From NCBI GenBank assembly GCA_947579665.1, contig OX388347.1, positions 22,064,562 to 22,128,561 on the forward strand: a DNA stretch of 64,000 bases, given 5' to 3'. This DNA comes from Sympetrum striolatum. Taxonomy: Eukaryota > Arthropoda > Insecta > Odonata > Libellulidae. How positions within the stretch are numbered: position 1 is the stretch's first letter; every line of letters begins with the position of its first letter. The notes beneath the pieces are model-generated. The model made no database searches. It was not told where the DNA came from and saw only the letters and a program-made list of their open reading frames with translations. This document shows positions 63,240-64,000 of this stretch, piece after piece. Position numbers and translations under genes: made by a program.

Positions 63240-64000
63240 ATTAATATATTATTCTTATTATTATTTATTTTTATGATAGAACTCCTACAGTTAATTCGTC
63301 GGATCCATCCAAATTTATTTAAATTAAAGCTATAAAAATATTAAAACACCATGATGAAAAATTTTATACAAATTTTAATAATTAATTTTATATAAAAGTT
63401 TTAATACTATTTATTCCAAATTCGAATTAAAATAAATGTCTCATTCGAAATTTAAAAAAATGTATATAATTATTTAGTTACGGTATAGTACAGAATGAGG
63501 CATCATAGAATTCACTACTTTAAGGATGTAAAACATTATTTTAAGGGTCATTTGATGAATGATGTAACGCGAAGAAAGGCAATATTACCACTGGCGGAGT
63601 TACTCCCCAAGGAGATTCACTTAGTTCACAAAGTTTGCGTTGGTAGCACTGTCGCCATCTTCCTCGCCGTATCCAAGTGAGGCATGCCTTATATTGCAGC
63701 CCTTCTTAGGGAATAAAGAAAGAAGTTTGGGAGGAAAGGAGGTAATAAAAAGGGACGATAAAAGAGGCGAAGGGTAGCATCGGATGAGAGATAAAAGAGT
63801 AAACGATGGCAAAAGTTGATAACCGAAACCAGAAAAGGGAAAAGATAAGCTAGAGAGATGAGAAATGTGAACGGCGAGGACAAATATTTAACCTGAAGTA
63901 ATTAAGGGATATGACTTTGTGACGCCGCGGAAAAAAAGAAAGGCGATAGAGAAAGGAAAGGTAATGCGAATTAAAATAATGGGGAGATAAATATGCCATC
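63240..64000. other. AT-rich DNA, then a purine-rich tract to the window end
   Basis: The 63360-63420 segment is AT-rich and partly self-complementary. From about 63706 to 63960 the plus strand is strongly purine-biased (GGAGGAAAGGAGG, AAAAGGGACG and the like). The minus-strand frames there are products of that bias. No gene is seen before the window ends. Confidence 0.5.

Overview
This window looks like intergenic or intronic DNA from a large, AT-rich, repeat-rich animal genome, most likely an arthropod and probably an insect. The grounds are a mariner relic with a Mos1-like terminus, jockey/CR1/I-type LINE 3' ends, several tRNA-derived SINEs, a piggyBac-like TTAA insertion, long (TA)n and (ATT)n microsatellites, and no dense coding. 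I cannot name the species. I see no convincing host protein-coding gene, no true tRNA or rRNA gene, no CRISPR array and no bacterial-style operon. Open frames are short (about 140 codons at most) and none resembles a known host protein. The only recognisable coding matter is transposon debris.

Layout. 1-4.2 kb: unannotated AT-rich DNA ending in a LINE 3'-end fragment. 5.46-5.98 kb: deleted mariner copy with both termini, TA flanks and a broken transposase N-terminus. 6.04-6.48 kb: another LINE 3' end, a 77-bp Tc1-like hairpin element and an (ATT)n run. 9.18-9.68 kb: long inverted-repeat element with GC-rich 15-16-mer arms and a 9-bp target duplication. 13.5-13.7 kb: SINE with a 12-bp target duplication. 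17.6 kb: (TA)n of about 108 bp. 18.39-18.86 kb: composite SINE containing a perfect spacerless 96-bp palindrome, flanked by an 11-bp duplication. 23.8-24.2 kb: second GC-rich foldback with a G-quadruplex-like centre. 24.3-24.5 kb: third kind of foldback. 28.25-28.86 kb: piggyBac-like non-autonomous element. 32.2 kb: SINE on the minus strand. 36.8 and 37.9 kb: LINE 3' ends. 48.55-49.2 kb: dispersed repeat with an internal tandem duplication. 50.05-50.74 kb: LINE reverse-transcriptase C-terminal pseudogene with its 3' hairpin tail. 59.7-59.96 kb: second SINE foldback. 60.74-61.24 kb: better-preserved LINE C-terminus with an (AAT)n tail. 63.06 kb: SINE.

Between these lie AT-rich stretches broken by 300-900 bp islands of higher GC and CpG content and by one-strand purine or pyrimidine tracts. 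The islands could be regulatory or conserved non-coding DNA, but only cross-species alignment could show it.

The most unusual signal is the number of palindromic (foldback) insertions. There are two head-to-head SINE foldbacks with 48-bp and 63-bp perfect arms, two GC-rich tandem-unit foldbacks, one foldback of another 3'-end repeat, and a minimal Tc1-like hairpin, all in 64 kb.
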